From Bryobacteraceae bacterium (GTDB lineage: Bacteria; Acidobacteriota; Terriglobia; Bryobacterales; Bryobacteraceae), in NCBI GenBank assembly GCA_014379815.1, contig JACMLA010000093.1, positions 1-6,719 on the forward strand: a stretch of DNA of 6,719 nt. The letters run 5' to 3'. Positions 1 to 6,719 of this stretch are shown one piece after another (within the stretch, counting starts at the first letter, position 1; the number at the start of each line of letters is the position of its first letter). The position numbers and the translations under genes were made by a program. The notes beneath the pieces were generated by a model. The model did no database searches. It saw only the letters and a list, made by a program, of their open reading frames with translations, and was not told the DNA's origin.

Positions 1-512
1 CAGCCAATCAGGTCCCGTTCGGTAATCTGCCGGCCACCACCTGCTCCACCCATCCCACCACGTCCCGGAAACCCACCGCCTCCTCCTCCAAAGATGCCGT
101 CACCGGTACTGGTGCTGGCGTCTGCCAGCATCGCGTTGTTCTGGCCGAGCTGGAAGCTGAAGCGACCCTTCGAATCGGTCCATTGTTCGGGACGCGCGAC
201 GCCGTTGCACACCCGCTCAATCTGAACCGGCTCCGGCGGCGGCGTGCCGTCGTCCATCATTACTTTCCCCGAGAAGAAAAAAGTTCGCTGCATTTCCGGA
301 AACTGGTTCCTGTCCTGCTCGTTGGGGAACCGTCCCTGCTGGCGACCTCCGGGATCCGTGGGATACCCAGGCTGCCTCCCAGGAGTACCGGGAGAAGGCG
401 ATGTTGGCGCAGTAGGAGCAGGCGCAGGCGCCGGAGCGTCCTGTCCACTTACAAGACTTGAGAGAAGGAGAAGCACTCCGGGATAAGTAGAGCGGAGAGT
501 ACGGCTGGACAT
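1..512 (-). CDS. Secreted protein with carboxypeptidase-regulatory-like segment (acidobacterial type), C-terminus beyond window
   Basis: The frame read leftward from 512 is open to the window edge, giving 170 residues without a stop, so the C-terminus is missing. In order it shows a signal peptide (basic n-region 1-10, hydrophobic GVLLLLSSLVSG at about 12-23), a Pro/Ala/Gly-rich linker (about 25-65), a beta-rich segment (about 77-115) with SGKVMMDDGTPPPEPV, IERVCNGV and DSKGRFSFQLG, then a glycine-rich stretch (about 139-160) and RQITERDLIG. I recognise the beta segment as a carboxypeptidase-regulatory-like module common in secreted acidobacterial proteins, often followed by TPR repeats that would lie outside the window. 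ATG 512 is preferred because a GAGG (523-526) lies 10 bases upstream and the signal peptide is then compact. ATG 536 in the same frame would add eight residues but has no close Shine-Dalgarno. The function is unknown; a role at the cell surface or in the periplasm is inferred. Confidence 0.8.
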   Translation of the reverse strand, partial: MSSRTLRSTYPGVLLLLSSLVSGQDAPAPAPAPTAPTSPSPGTPGRQPGYPTDPGGRQQGRFPNEQDRNQFPEMQRTFFFSGKVMMDDGTPPPEPVQIERVCNGVARPEQWTDSKGRFSFQLGQNNAMLADASTSTGDGIFGGGGGGFPGRGGMGGAGGGRQITERDLIG

Positions 513-606
513 AGACCACAAACCTCGTCGCCCCATAATGACACAAACAGGGCTCCGCGGCCCCGAAGGTGGCAGAGCTGTGTTAGGCTTGAAATTGTCT
601 AATCGC

Positions 607-683
<77 letters not shown>

Positions 684-730
684 ACTCCACCGACATTAAA
701 CCACCTGCACTTCGGCAGCATCTATCCGTC

Positions 731-734
731 AGGA
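731..734 (+). promoter_or_regulatory. Ribosome binding site supporting the TTG start of the ABC ATPase
   Basis: AGGA lies nine bases before TTG 744. There is no in-frame ATG or GTG nearby upstream, and conserved ABC-ATPase sequence begins immediately after the TTG, so this weak site supports the TTG as the true start. Confidence 0.5.
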
Positions 735-743
735 TCTGTTCCG

Positions 744-1439
744 TTGCCAACCCTTTCTATTCGAAATGCAGTTAAGGACTACACCTCGGAAAGCGGTCCC
801 GTGCGGGCGCTGCATGGGGTTTCCCTCGACGTAACCGAGGGTGAACTGATTGCTCTGGTCGGCAGAAGCGGCTGCGGCAAGTCCACGCTTCTAAACCTTG
901 CAGGTGCGATGGATTTCCCGACCTCTGGGGAAGTGTGGATCGGCAGCACACTGACGTCGACCCTCGATGATGCCGGCCTGACCCACCTGCGCCGCACCCA
1001 GATCGGGTTCATCTTTCAGTCCTTTCAATTGCTGCCTACCTTAACCGTGGCCGAAAACGTCGAGCTGCCACTGATGCTGGCCGGCAAATCCGATGTCCGC
1101 CGTACGGCTCTCCAGCGTTTGGGCGAAGTGGAAATGGAGAGTTACGGTTCGCGCATGCCGTACCAGTTGTCAGGAGGCCAGATGCAGCGCGTGGCGATCG
1201 CTAGGGCTCTTGTACACTCACCCAGTTTGTTGCTTGCTGACGAACCGACTGGCAACCTCGACAGTGCCACTGGCGATCTCATTCTGGAGTTGCTGCGGCG
1301 GCTCTCTACAGAACGCAGAACGGCGGTTGTGATGGCGACACACAGCACCGAAGCAACCGGGCTGGCCGATGTAGTGGTCAAGCTTCGCGATGGACGCGTG
1401 GAGAGTGAATGCCGTACCTCGCCATCTTTTATCGCCTGA
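744..1439 (+). CDS. ABC transporter ATP-binding protein, LolD/MacB type
   Basis: This 231-residue protein is the length of a stand-alone LolD/YbbA/MacB-type nucleotide-binding subunit. All catalytic motifs are intact: Walker A GRSGCGKST (40-48), Q-loop Gln92 in GFIFQSFQLLP, signature LSGGQMQRVAIARA (142-155), Walker B LLLADE (162-167) with catalytic Glu167, D-loop GNLDS (170-174) and H-loop His200. The phrase FQSFQLLPTLTVAENVELPL is typical of the family that pairs with FtsX-like permeases (COG1136). It should sit on the cytoplasmic face and hydrolyse ATP to power the permease encoded next. The start is TTG, which may hold expression down. Its last 31 bases overlap the permease gene, so the two are coupled at translation. 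The substrate cannot be told from the ATPase; lolD, macB and ybbA would each be unproven names. Confidence 0.95.
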   Translation: MPTLSIRNAVKDYTSESGPVRALHGVSLDVTEGELIALVGRSGCGKSTLLNLAGAMDFPTSGEVWIGSTLTSTLDDAGLTHLRRTQIGFIFQSFQLLPTLTVAENVELPLMLAGKSDVRRTALQRLGEVEMESYGSRMPYQLSGGQMQRVAIARALVHSPSLLLADEPTGNLDSATGDLILELLRRLSTERRTAVVMATHSTEATGLADVVVKLRDGRVESECRTSPSFIA

Positions 1440-3937
1440 TTGTCCGGCCCCTCAGGTCCGAGCCCGTTCGAACCGGGTTGACTGCACTGGCGGTGGCACT
1501 CGGAGTTGCGGTGGTGCTCGCAATCGAACTGGCTGGTGAAGCTGCTGCGGGTTCCTTTCGCAGCTCGATGGAAACGCTGACGGGCAAAGCCGACTTTGAG
1601 ATTACCGGAACAGCAGGTGTTCCCCCTCAGGTCCTGGCGCGGCTCGCGACACTTCCGTATGACCTCAAACTCCGCCCGCGCATCGAGGACTACGTCATCG
1701 TTTCCGCTACGCGCCGGACCGTCCCATTTATCGCTGTCGATGTGCTGACAGATGTGAACGCAGAGGACGTCGCGCAAGGCGAGAACGTGACTGGTGCGTC
1801 CACTGCATTCGCGAGCGAGAACTCCGTATGGGCAGGCAAGTCGCTGGGCTGGAAAGCCGGCGACAAGGTAAAGCTGCTGATCAACGATACCGAAGGCGAG
1901 TACACGATTGGCGGCGTTCTTCCAGAGTCGGCTGGCGACGTGATCGTTACCGACATTGCCCCCGCGTCCAGGATTCTACGCAGGGCCACCGGTACTCTCG
2001 ACCGCATCCTGATTGAAACTCGCGGCAGCGGCGATTCCGCCACATGGGAACGAATCCTGCGCGAGGCGGCCGGTCGCGAAGTCACGGTCAACCGCTTTGG
2101 ATCCCGAACGGAAGAGAACCGCAAAATGCTGGCTGCGTTTCGCTGGAATTTGCGGGTCCTGAGCTACATCGCACTGGTGGTTGGGGCCTTTCTGATCTAC
2201 AACACCGTGTCTGTCTCGGTGGTGCGCCGCCGGAATGAGATAGGGATTCTGCGCGCCCTCGGAGCAACACGCTGGGGAGTGCTCGCGGCGTTCCTTGGTG
2301 AGGCAGCTTGCTTTGGCCTGGTTGGCGGAATCGTTGGTCTGCTGCTGGGCCGGTTGATGGCGGAAAGTGCGGTAGGTCTGGTCGCCGTTACTGTAGATGC
2401 TCTGTATGTCAGCAGTACGCCGGGAGATATCGCGCTGACTCCGGTCGTCGCGCTGATTGGCATTCTGATCGGACTTGGAGTCTCCATAGCCTCGGCATTC
2501 GCACCTGCCTGGGAAGCCTCGCTGGTGCCCCCGGTAGAAGCCATGTCGCGGGGCCGCGCCGATCATCAGACCCGGACGCGCTTCCGGCAAAGTCTTATCT
2601 TGACTGCCGTTCTGTGCATAATCGCCGCGGCGCTTGCCACACTGCCTGCCTATGGCGACAAGCCAGTGTTCGGATACCTGTCTGCTCTTGCCCTGATCGG
2701 AGCCCTCGCTGCGGGTATTGCCCCCCTGGTAGCAACCTTCTCCCGTGTCCTGACAGCACCGATGCGAGCGCTCTTTGGAGTCGAGGGTCTGCTGGCGACC
2801 CGTAGTCTGCAGGCGTCTCTGCGGCGTACTTCCGTTCTGGCGGGAGCTCTCGCCACGGCAATCGCGATGACTGCCTCAGTAGGCATCATGGTCGGGAGCT
2901 TTCGCGAGACCGTTCTGGTATGGATGGAAGACCGGTTGAAAGCCGACCTGTATATCCGGCCTGCTGGACCCGTCGGTGTCGATCGCCACCCCACCATGGC
3001 CGCGGACTCAGCCGAGCGGCTTCGGGCACTACCCGAAGTAGCCGCGGTCGACACGTTTCGCGCTTACGAAATCACGTATAACGGACGACCCGCGACACTG
3101 GCGGGTGGGGAATCGCAAGTCTCAGGGGAGTACACGCGCCGCGCCTTCGTTTCCGGTTCCGACGTCAAAAGAATCTTCGATGAGCTTGCCACGAAACCGG
3201 ACGCTGCCATCGTCAGTGAGCCATTCGCCAGTAAACACAACGTCCACGCTGGCGACCGTCTGAAGCTGCAGCTTGACGGCCGGGACGTGACCTTCCGGGT
3301 GCTGGACATCTACTACGACTACACCAGCGAGCGAGGGTACATCATCGTCGACCGCCGGACACTTCTGCGGTACCTCCCCGATCCCGCTCCTTCGAATGCC
3401 GGCGTATACCTCAAGCCCGGAGTGTCCATTGAAAAGGGTAAGGATGCCGTAGAGAATGCGTTGGCCGGGCGACGGGTTCTTATCTTCAGCAACCGGAGTC
3501 TCCGCGAAGAGGCAATGCGCACCTTCGACCGCACCTTCTCGATTACCTACGCCCTCGAAGGAGTCGCGGTGTTCGTGGCCATCATGGGCGTTGCGGGCGC
3601 GTTACTGGCTCTGGTCATCGATCGCCGGCGTGAGTTTGGACTGCTGCGGTTTATGGGTGGCGCCACGGGCCAGATTCAGCGCCTGATCCTCTTCGAAGCC
3701 GGGCTGCTGGGTTTGCTCGCCAACATAGCAGGACTGGGACTGGGAGTACTGCTTTCGCTGCTTCTGATCTACGTCATCAACAAGCAGTCTTTTGGGTGGA
3801 CCATTCAATTCCACTGGCCGGTCGCTATGCTGCTGGGCTCACTCACGCTGGTCTTTGTGGCTACTGTTGCCGCTGCACTGTACCCGGCCCGCGTCGCCAC
3901 CAGGCTGAACCCCATCGAGGTAATTCATGAAGAGTAA
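1409..3937 (+). CDS. Double-FtsX ABC transporter permease (YbbP/MacB-like), 842 aa
   Basis: An 842-residue membrane protein with two copies of the periplasmic-domain plus FtsX arrangement. I count about ten membrane segments: roughly 21-42, 250-272, 296-322, 344-367, 395-413, 420-446, 474-497, 714-737, 759-783 and 804-826. Large extracytoplasmic domains lie at about 45-245 and 500-710. The FtsX coupling motif occurs twice, RRRNEIGILRALGATRWG (273-290) and RRREFGLLRFMGGATGQ (739-755), and each half ends in a P-[PI]-E-[AV] motif (PPVEAM near 374-379, NPIEVIHEE at the C-terminus). This length and duplicated layout match E. coli YbbP-like permeases; a LolC, LolE or MacB subunit has four segments. 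The start ATG 1409 has GGAGAG just upstream inside the ATPase gene. One polypeptide could supply both halves of the transmembrane unit, with two copies of the ATPase. Such systems act on lipoproteins, lipids or hydrophobic compounds, or transmit mechanical force; which applies here is not visible. Confidence 0.93.
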   Translation: MPYLAIFYRLIVRPLRSEPVRTGLTALAVALGVAVVLAIELAGEAAAGSFRSSMETLTGKADFEITGTAGVPPQVLARLATLPYDLKLRPRIEDYVIVSATRRTVPFIAVDVLTDVNAEDVAQGENVTGASTAFASENSVWAGKSLGWKAGDKVKLLINDTEGEYTIGGVLPESAGDVIVTDIAPASRILRRATGTLDRILIETRGSGDSATWERILREAAGREVTVNRFGSRTEENRKMLAAFRWNLRVLSYIALVVGAFLIYNTVSVSVVRRRNEIGILRALGATRWGVLAAFLGEAACFGLVGGIVGLLLGRLMAESAVGLVAVTVDALYVSSTPGDIALTPVVALIGILIGLGVSIASAFAPAWEASLVPPVEAMSRGRADHQTRTRFRQSLILTAVLCIIAAALATLPAYGDKPVFGYLSALALIGALAAGIAPLVATFSRVLTAPMRALFGVEGLLATRSLQASLRRTSVLAGALATAIAMTASVGIMVGSFRETVLVWMEDRLKADLYIRPAGPVGVDRHPTMAADSAERLRALPEVAAVDTFRAYEITYNGRPATLAGGESQVSGEYTRRAFVSGSDVKRIFDELATKPDAAIVSEPFASKHNVHAGDRLKLQLDGRDVTFRVLDIYYDYTSERGYIIVDRRTLLRYLPDPAPSNAGVYLKPGVSIEKGKDAVENALAGRRVLIFSNRSLREEAMRTFDRTFSITYALEGVAVFVAIMGVAGALLALVIDRRREFGLLRFMGGATGQIQRLILFEAGLLGLLANIAGLGLGVLLSLLLIYVINKQSFGWTIQFHWPVAMLLGSLTLVFVATVAAALYPARVATRLNPIEVIHEE
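3917..3920 (+). promoter_or_regulatory. Ribosome binding site for the AttH/CrtC-like gene, inside the permease gene
   Basis: GAGG lies six bases before ATG 3927, within the last codons of the permease. The site fixes the start of the third gene and shows that it is translated from the same message with an 11-base overlap. Confidence 0.7.
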
Positions 3938-5030
3938 AGCCCTAGTCATTGCTCTGCTTGCGTGCGCCCCTGGGTACTCAGCCGGCGTTCAGGAAAAAGC
4001 CCCATATCGCCTCGCGCTTCCTGGTTACAAATACGAGTTCCCGCGCGATCACTTCAGCCATAGCGATTACCGCACCGAGTGGTGGTACTACACGGGAAAT
4101 CTTCGCTCCTCCGAAGGAAAGCGCTTTGGCTTTGAGCTTACATTTTTTCGCCACGCGGTCGAACCAAAGCTGCCTGCCGGCGCGGGAGTCTGGGATGTGC
4201 GCGATGTGTGGATGGCGCATCTCGCACTCAGCGATATCGATGGAGGGCGTTTCTTCAATACCGAACGCATGAATCGTTCCGGCCCCGGTCTCGCGGGTGT
4301 TGACGCGGCACGAGGTCTGGTTTGGAATGGCAACTGGTCAGCGCAGTGGACCTCCCCCGACGATCAGCAGCTAAAAGGTATTGGGGAGAATTTTCAGTTC
4401 AACCTGAAGCTGCATTCCGCCAAAGCGCCCGCAATCCATGGGATCAATGGAGTGAGCCAGAAGTCTGCCGGTGAAGGACGGGCTTCGCAGTATGTTTCCC
4501 TGACACGCTTGCAGACAAAAGGGACGGTAACCCTCGAAGGTAAGGAGTATGCCGTCGAGGGAGCCTCGTGGATGGACCACGAGTTCTTCTCCCACTCCCT
4601 CGAATCCAACGTGACTGGCTGGGACTGGTTCAGTCTGCAGTTCGACGACGGCTCCGAACTGATGCTGTACCGGCTGCGACGCAAGGATGGTTCGACCGAA
4701 CCGTATTCCTCTGGAACCTACATAGACGCTGGGGGCCAGACGCGCCATTTGAAACTCGCGGACTACACGCTGCAGCCTGGGAAGATCTGGTCCAGCCCGC
4801 GAACGAAAGCTGCCTATCCCATCGAATGGACAGTGAGCGTTCCGACCCTTAACATCAGCTGTCGTATCAGTACGCGGTTACCCCAGCAGGAGCTGGCTGG
4901 AAAACACGGAACCTCTCCCAGTTACTGGGAAGGAGCTATCGAAATCGACGGGACGAAAAGCGGGGCACCTCTAAAAGGTCGCGGATATTTGGAAATGACG
5001 GGCTATGCTGGCCCAGTCCGTCTCGACTAG
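3927..5030 (+). CDS. AttH/CrtC-like lipocalin-fold secreted protein (often annotated carotenoid 1,2-hydratase)
   Basis: This 367-residue protein has an N-terminal export signal and the conserved features of the CrtC/AttH superfamily (Pfam CrtC and Lipocalin_9; Nitrosomonas NE1406 is a structural representative): TEWWYYTGNL (50-59), FGFELTFFRH (67-76), ASWMDHEFFS (213-222), GWDWFSLQFDDG (231-242), YWEGAIEIDG (333-342) and the C-terminal GRGYLEMTGYAG (351-362). Members carry two lipocalin-like beta-barrel halves suited to binding hydrophobic ligands. No carotenoid gene is present. The gene overlaps the permease by 11 bases, so a periplasmic partner of this ABC system is more likely than a carotenoid hydratase. 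The signal (MKSKALVIALLAC) may be a short lipoprotein signal with Cys13, or may be cut after GYSA near residue 19. The family assignment is firm; its substrate and activity are unknown. Confidence 0.9.
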   Translation: MKSKALVIALLACAPGYSAGVQEKAPYRLALPGYKYEFPRDHFSHSDYRTEWWYYTGNLRSSEGKRFGFELTFFRHAVEPKLPAGAGVWDVRDVWMAHLALSDIDGGRFFNTERMNRSGPGLAGVDAARGLVWNGNWSAQWTSPDDQQLKGIGENFQFNLKLHSAKAPAIHGINGVSQKSAGEGRASQYVSLTRLQTKGTVTLEGKEYAVEGASWMDHEFFSHSLESNVTGWDWFSLQFDDGSELMLYRLRRKDGSTEPYSSGTYIDAGGQTRHLKLADYTLQPGKIWSSPRTKAAYPIEWTVSVPTLNISCRISTRLPQQELAGKHGTSPSYWEGAIEIDGTKSGAPLKGRGYLEMTGYAGPVRLD

Positions 5031-5044
5031 CCTGCATAACTCAC

Positions 5045-5308
5045 TTAGCGCAACGGCTTTCTACCGGTGCTCGTCAGGTCTTTTGCCCAGCGCTCTTCCG
5101 CAAGCTGGTATTCTCTCCGCGAGACATAGGCACGCCCGCAGGTACAGTGGAGCACGTTCACCTGCTCGTCATACCACTCATCGGGAAGCTCAATATAAGT
5201 GCTGCCCTCAAGAAAGTCCCGGCAATCGCATGCGGCTGGCCAAACTGCCCGCCATAAAGCAGCGCTATATACAAACCCTAAAGCAGCAAAGAAGATTATC
5301 GCGCCCAT
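5045..5308 (-). CDS. Small hypothetical membrane-anchored protein with CxC and HCxC motifs
   Basis: This 87-residue frame lies convergent to the AttH-like gene, with only 14 bases between the two stop codons. It starts at ATG 5308, with an in-frame TAG two codons upstream, so no longer start is possible. Residues 1-24 form one hydrophobic segment (GAIIFFAALGFVYSAALW), followed by CDC (27-29), an acidic, aromatic-rich middle (LPDEWYDEQV), HCTCGRAYV (54-62) and a charged tail. The amino-acid mix (many Glu, Trp, Tyr and Arg, with GAG and CGG codons) looks like real protein. The two Cys pairs could bind a metal or form disulfides; the placement of the tail inside or outside the membrane is not clear. 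I do not recognise the family. The Shine-Dalgarno is poor, and the reading could still be chance. Confidence 0.55.
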   Translation of the reverse strand: MGAIIFFAALGFVYSAALWRAVWPAACDCRDFLEGSTYIELPDEWYDEQVNVLHCTCGRAYVSRREYQLAEERWAKDLTSTGRKPLR

Positions 5309-5577
5309 CAGCTACTGGCAAATCCCAGAAAAGCATCTGATTTCCAAAGCTCTCCCATGCGAATACTAGCGGAACCATCGAGTGTTTAGGGACATTGACC
5401 AGTACCAGGCGGTGCAACTGGTACCAATGGCCCATGTTGATTAATCGGAAAGCCACGCGCAATTAACGGAATATTGACTCGATTTTGCGAAATCTATTCT
5501 GACTTTAGGCAACTGTTTAAGGGGCGAAGCAGCAGAAGCTTGCTATGGAGTGAACGATTGTTATCCTGAGGCAGAAA
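5309..5577. other. Intergenic region upstream of topB and of the small minus-strand gene
   Basis: About 270 bases with no convincing gene; they must hold the divergent control regions of the two flanking genes. The part after about 5460 is more AT-rich, as expected of a promoter zone. A short inverted repeat (GTACCAG at 5402-5408 and CTGGTAC at 5418-5424) is the only clear structure. I see no riboswitch, RNA gene or terminator with a T-run. Confidence 0.5.
5568..5571 (+). promoter_or_regulatory. Ribosome binding site of topB
   Basis: GAGG within TGAGG lies six bases before ATG 5578, ideal spacing, and fixes the start just ahead of the conserved VAEKPSVAR segment. Confidence 0.75.
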
Positions 5578-6719
5578 ATGGCGACGCAGACTACCGTCGC
5601 GGTTGTTGCTGAAAAACCTTCGGTGGCACGCGACATTGCACATGTCCTGAACGCCACAAAGCGCGGCGATGGCTATCTGCATGGTGACGGTTATGTAGTT
5701 ACCTGGGCGATCGGCCATTTGGTCGCACTGGCCCAACCTCACGAGATGCGGCCGGAGTGGAAATCGTGGCGGCGCGATCAGCTGCCTATGCTTCCGGAAC
5801 GCTGGCCTTTGATTGTTTCGGAGAAGACAAAAGACCAGTACGAAGTCGTTCGCAAAATTCTTAGCTCACCCCGTGTCGACAGCGTGGTTTGCGCGACGGA
5901 TGCAGGCCGGGAAGGCGAGCTGATTTTCCGCTACATATATGAAGCATCGGGGTGCACCAAGCCTGTGCAGCGGCTCTGGATTTCGTCGCTGACTCCTGAG
6001 GCAATTCGGGACGGTTTCGCCAAACTAAAAGACGGGGCCGAGTACGACGCTCTGGCAGATGCAGCTCGGGGTCGAAGCCGGGCTGACTGGCTGGTCGGCA
6101 TGAATCTTTCGCGGGCCTATACCCTCGCGTGCAACGAAGAGTTTTCAGTGGGTCGCGTGCAAACGCCGACGCTGGCCATTCTGGTGGAACGGGAACTCGC
6201 CGTCCGAAACTTCGTCCCGGAAGACTATCGCAACGTGGTGGCAACGTTCTCGCCGCGCCAGGGTCAGCAGTACGACGGAACGTGGTTCCGGCCAGGCATC
6301 GAGCCCATGGACACAGCCATGAAGCTGCCCTCGGACGGCGAGGAAGCCGGGACCATTGCTGGCCGTGTCAAAACGGGTAGCGCTTCGATCGAAAGCATTG
6401 AGGCGCAGACAAAGCGCATGTCCCCGCCGCCACTCTACGACCTGACGGAGTTGCAGCGCCATGCCAATCGGCTATATGGCTTCAGTGCCACACGAACTCT
6501 GGAAGTGGCGCAGGCCCTGTACGAGAAACATAAACTGATCAGCTATCCCCGAACGGATAGCCGTCATTTGTCTGGCGACGTCGCACGAACTCTGCCGAAA
6601 ATTGTTCGCGTGATTGCGCCCGCATATGCCGATTCGCTCGCGCCCGGGACAGGCGAGCGGCCCCTCAGCAAGCGCTACGTGGACGACAGCAAAGTCAGTG
6701 ACCACCACGCCATCATTCC
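5578..6719 (+). CDS. topB: DNA topoisomerase III (type IA), N-terminal 380 residues, 3' end beyond window
   Basis: The frame is open from ATG 5578 to the right edge with no stop. The enzyme cuts and passes single DNA strands, resolving precatenanes and recombination intermediates with helicases such as RecQ. Visible are the TOPRIM start VVAEKPSVARDIA with Glu12, the acidic motif ATDAGREGELIFR (Asp108, Glu112), WISSLTPEAI, the GRVQTPTLA motif (from Gly192), LYDLTELQR (286-294) and the active-site segment LISYPRTDSRHL with catalytic Tyr323. Order and wording follow the Bacillus subtilis TopB subgroup (about 730 residues in total) closely, including WAIGHLV and YEKHKLISYPRTDSR. The second Asp of the classical DxD is Gly110, which is normal for this subgroup. 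All of the catalytic core seen so far is intact; the remaining C-terminal half, which may carry zinc-binding or DNA-binding additions, is not in view. Confidence 0.95.
   Translation, partial: MATQTTVAVVAEKPSVARDIAHVLNATKRGDGYLHGDGYVVTWAIGHLVALAQPHEMRPEWKSWRRDQLPMLPERWPLIVSEKTKDQYEVVRKILSSPRVDSVVCATDAGREGELIFRYIYEASGCTKPVQRLWISSLTPEAIRDGFAKLKDGAEYDALADAARGRSRADWLVGMNLSRAYTLACNEEFSVGRVQTPTLAILVERELAVRNFVPEDYRNVVATFSPRQGQQYDGTWFRPGIEPMDTAMKLPSDGEEAGTIAGRVKTGSASIESIEAQTKRMSPPPLYDLTELQRHANRLYGFSATRTLEVAQALYEKHKLISYPRTDSRHLSGDVARTLPKIVRVIAPAYADSLAPGTGERPLSKRYVDDSKVSDHHAII

Noticed and set aside
550..563. GGGC...GCCC hairpin with central CCGCGG in the leader of the minus-strand gene
   Set aside because: The stem has only four base pairs in GC-rich DNA, with no T-run; not distinguishable from chance.
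1142..1777. Long minus-strand open frame (211 codons) opposite the ATPase and permease genes
   Set aside because: It runs antisense to two strongly conserved genes and its translation has no family features; it is a by-product of GC-rich coding sequence.
5031..5044. Shared bidirectional terminator between the convergent stop codons
   Set aside because: The 14 bases hold no inverted repeat or T-run.
5005..5340. 111-codon plus-strand frame after the AttH-like gene
   Set aside because: It overlaps the end of the AttH-like gene and lies opposite the small minus-strand gene; the translation is low-complexity and has no start signal.
5265..5462. 65-residue minus-strand frame upstream of and overlapping the small gene
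   Set aside because: It overlaps the better-supported 87-residue gene in another frame, has no recognisable motif and no good Shine-Dalgarno.
5474..5500. Possible sigma-70 promoter for topB: TTGACT (5474-5479) and TATTCT (5495-5500)
   Set aside because: The spacer is only 15 bases and the -10 matches the consensus at four of six positions, so it is too weak to list as a promoter.

Overview
The window looks like chromosomal DNA from a moderately GC-rich Gram-negative bacterium, most likely Acidobacteriota. The main clue is the minus-strand protein at the left edge. It is a secreted protein with a short carboxypeptidase-regulatory-like segment, in the form 'SGKV..DDGTPPPEPV.IERVCNGV..P....DSKGRFSFQLG', that I associate with acidobacterial genomes. 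This is recognition from memory, not a database result. No phage, transposon, CRISPR or restriction genes are visible.

Layout, left to right. (1) The 5' part of the secreted acidobacterial-type protein lies on the minus strand and runs off the left edge. (2) A complete tRNA-Asp (anticodon GTC, CCA encoded) lies at 607-683 on the plus strand. (3) A tightly packed plus-strand cluster at 744-5030 holds three genes: a LolD/MacB-type ABC ATPase with a TTG start, an 842-residue double-FtsX (YbbP-like) permease, and an AttH/CrtC-like lipocalin-fold secreted protein. The reading frames overlap by 31 and 11 bases, so the three are almost certainly one translationally coupled operon. (4) A small minus-strand gene for an 87-residue membrane-anchored, cysteine-containing protein lies at 5045-5308, convergent to the operon. 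(5) A gap of about 270 bases has no convincing gene. (6) topB (DNA topoisomerase III, Bacillus-type) starts at 5578 and is still open at the right edge. It covers about 380 residues, including the TOPRIM motif and the catalytic tyrosine.

How the genes work together: the ATPase and permease should form a type VII (MacB/LolCDE-like) ABC system. Such systems drive periplasmic or extracytoplasmic work rather than ordinary import. The AttH-like lipocalin-fold protein, exported by a signal peptide, is its likely periplasmic partner and may bind a hydrophobic ligand. The neighbouring genes (secreted protein, tRNA, small membrane protein, topB) look like independent units.

The most interesting part is the ABC-FtsX-lipocalin module. 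Its substrate is unknown, and its third gene is prone to being mis-named as a carotenoid hydratase. I see no clear evidence for a wholly new system.
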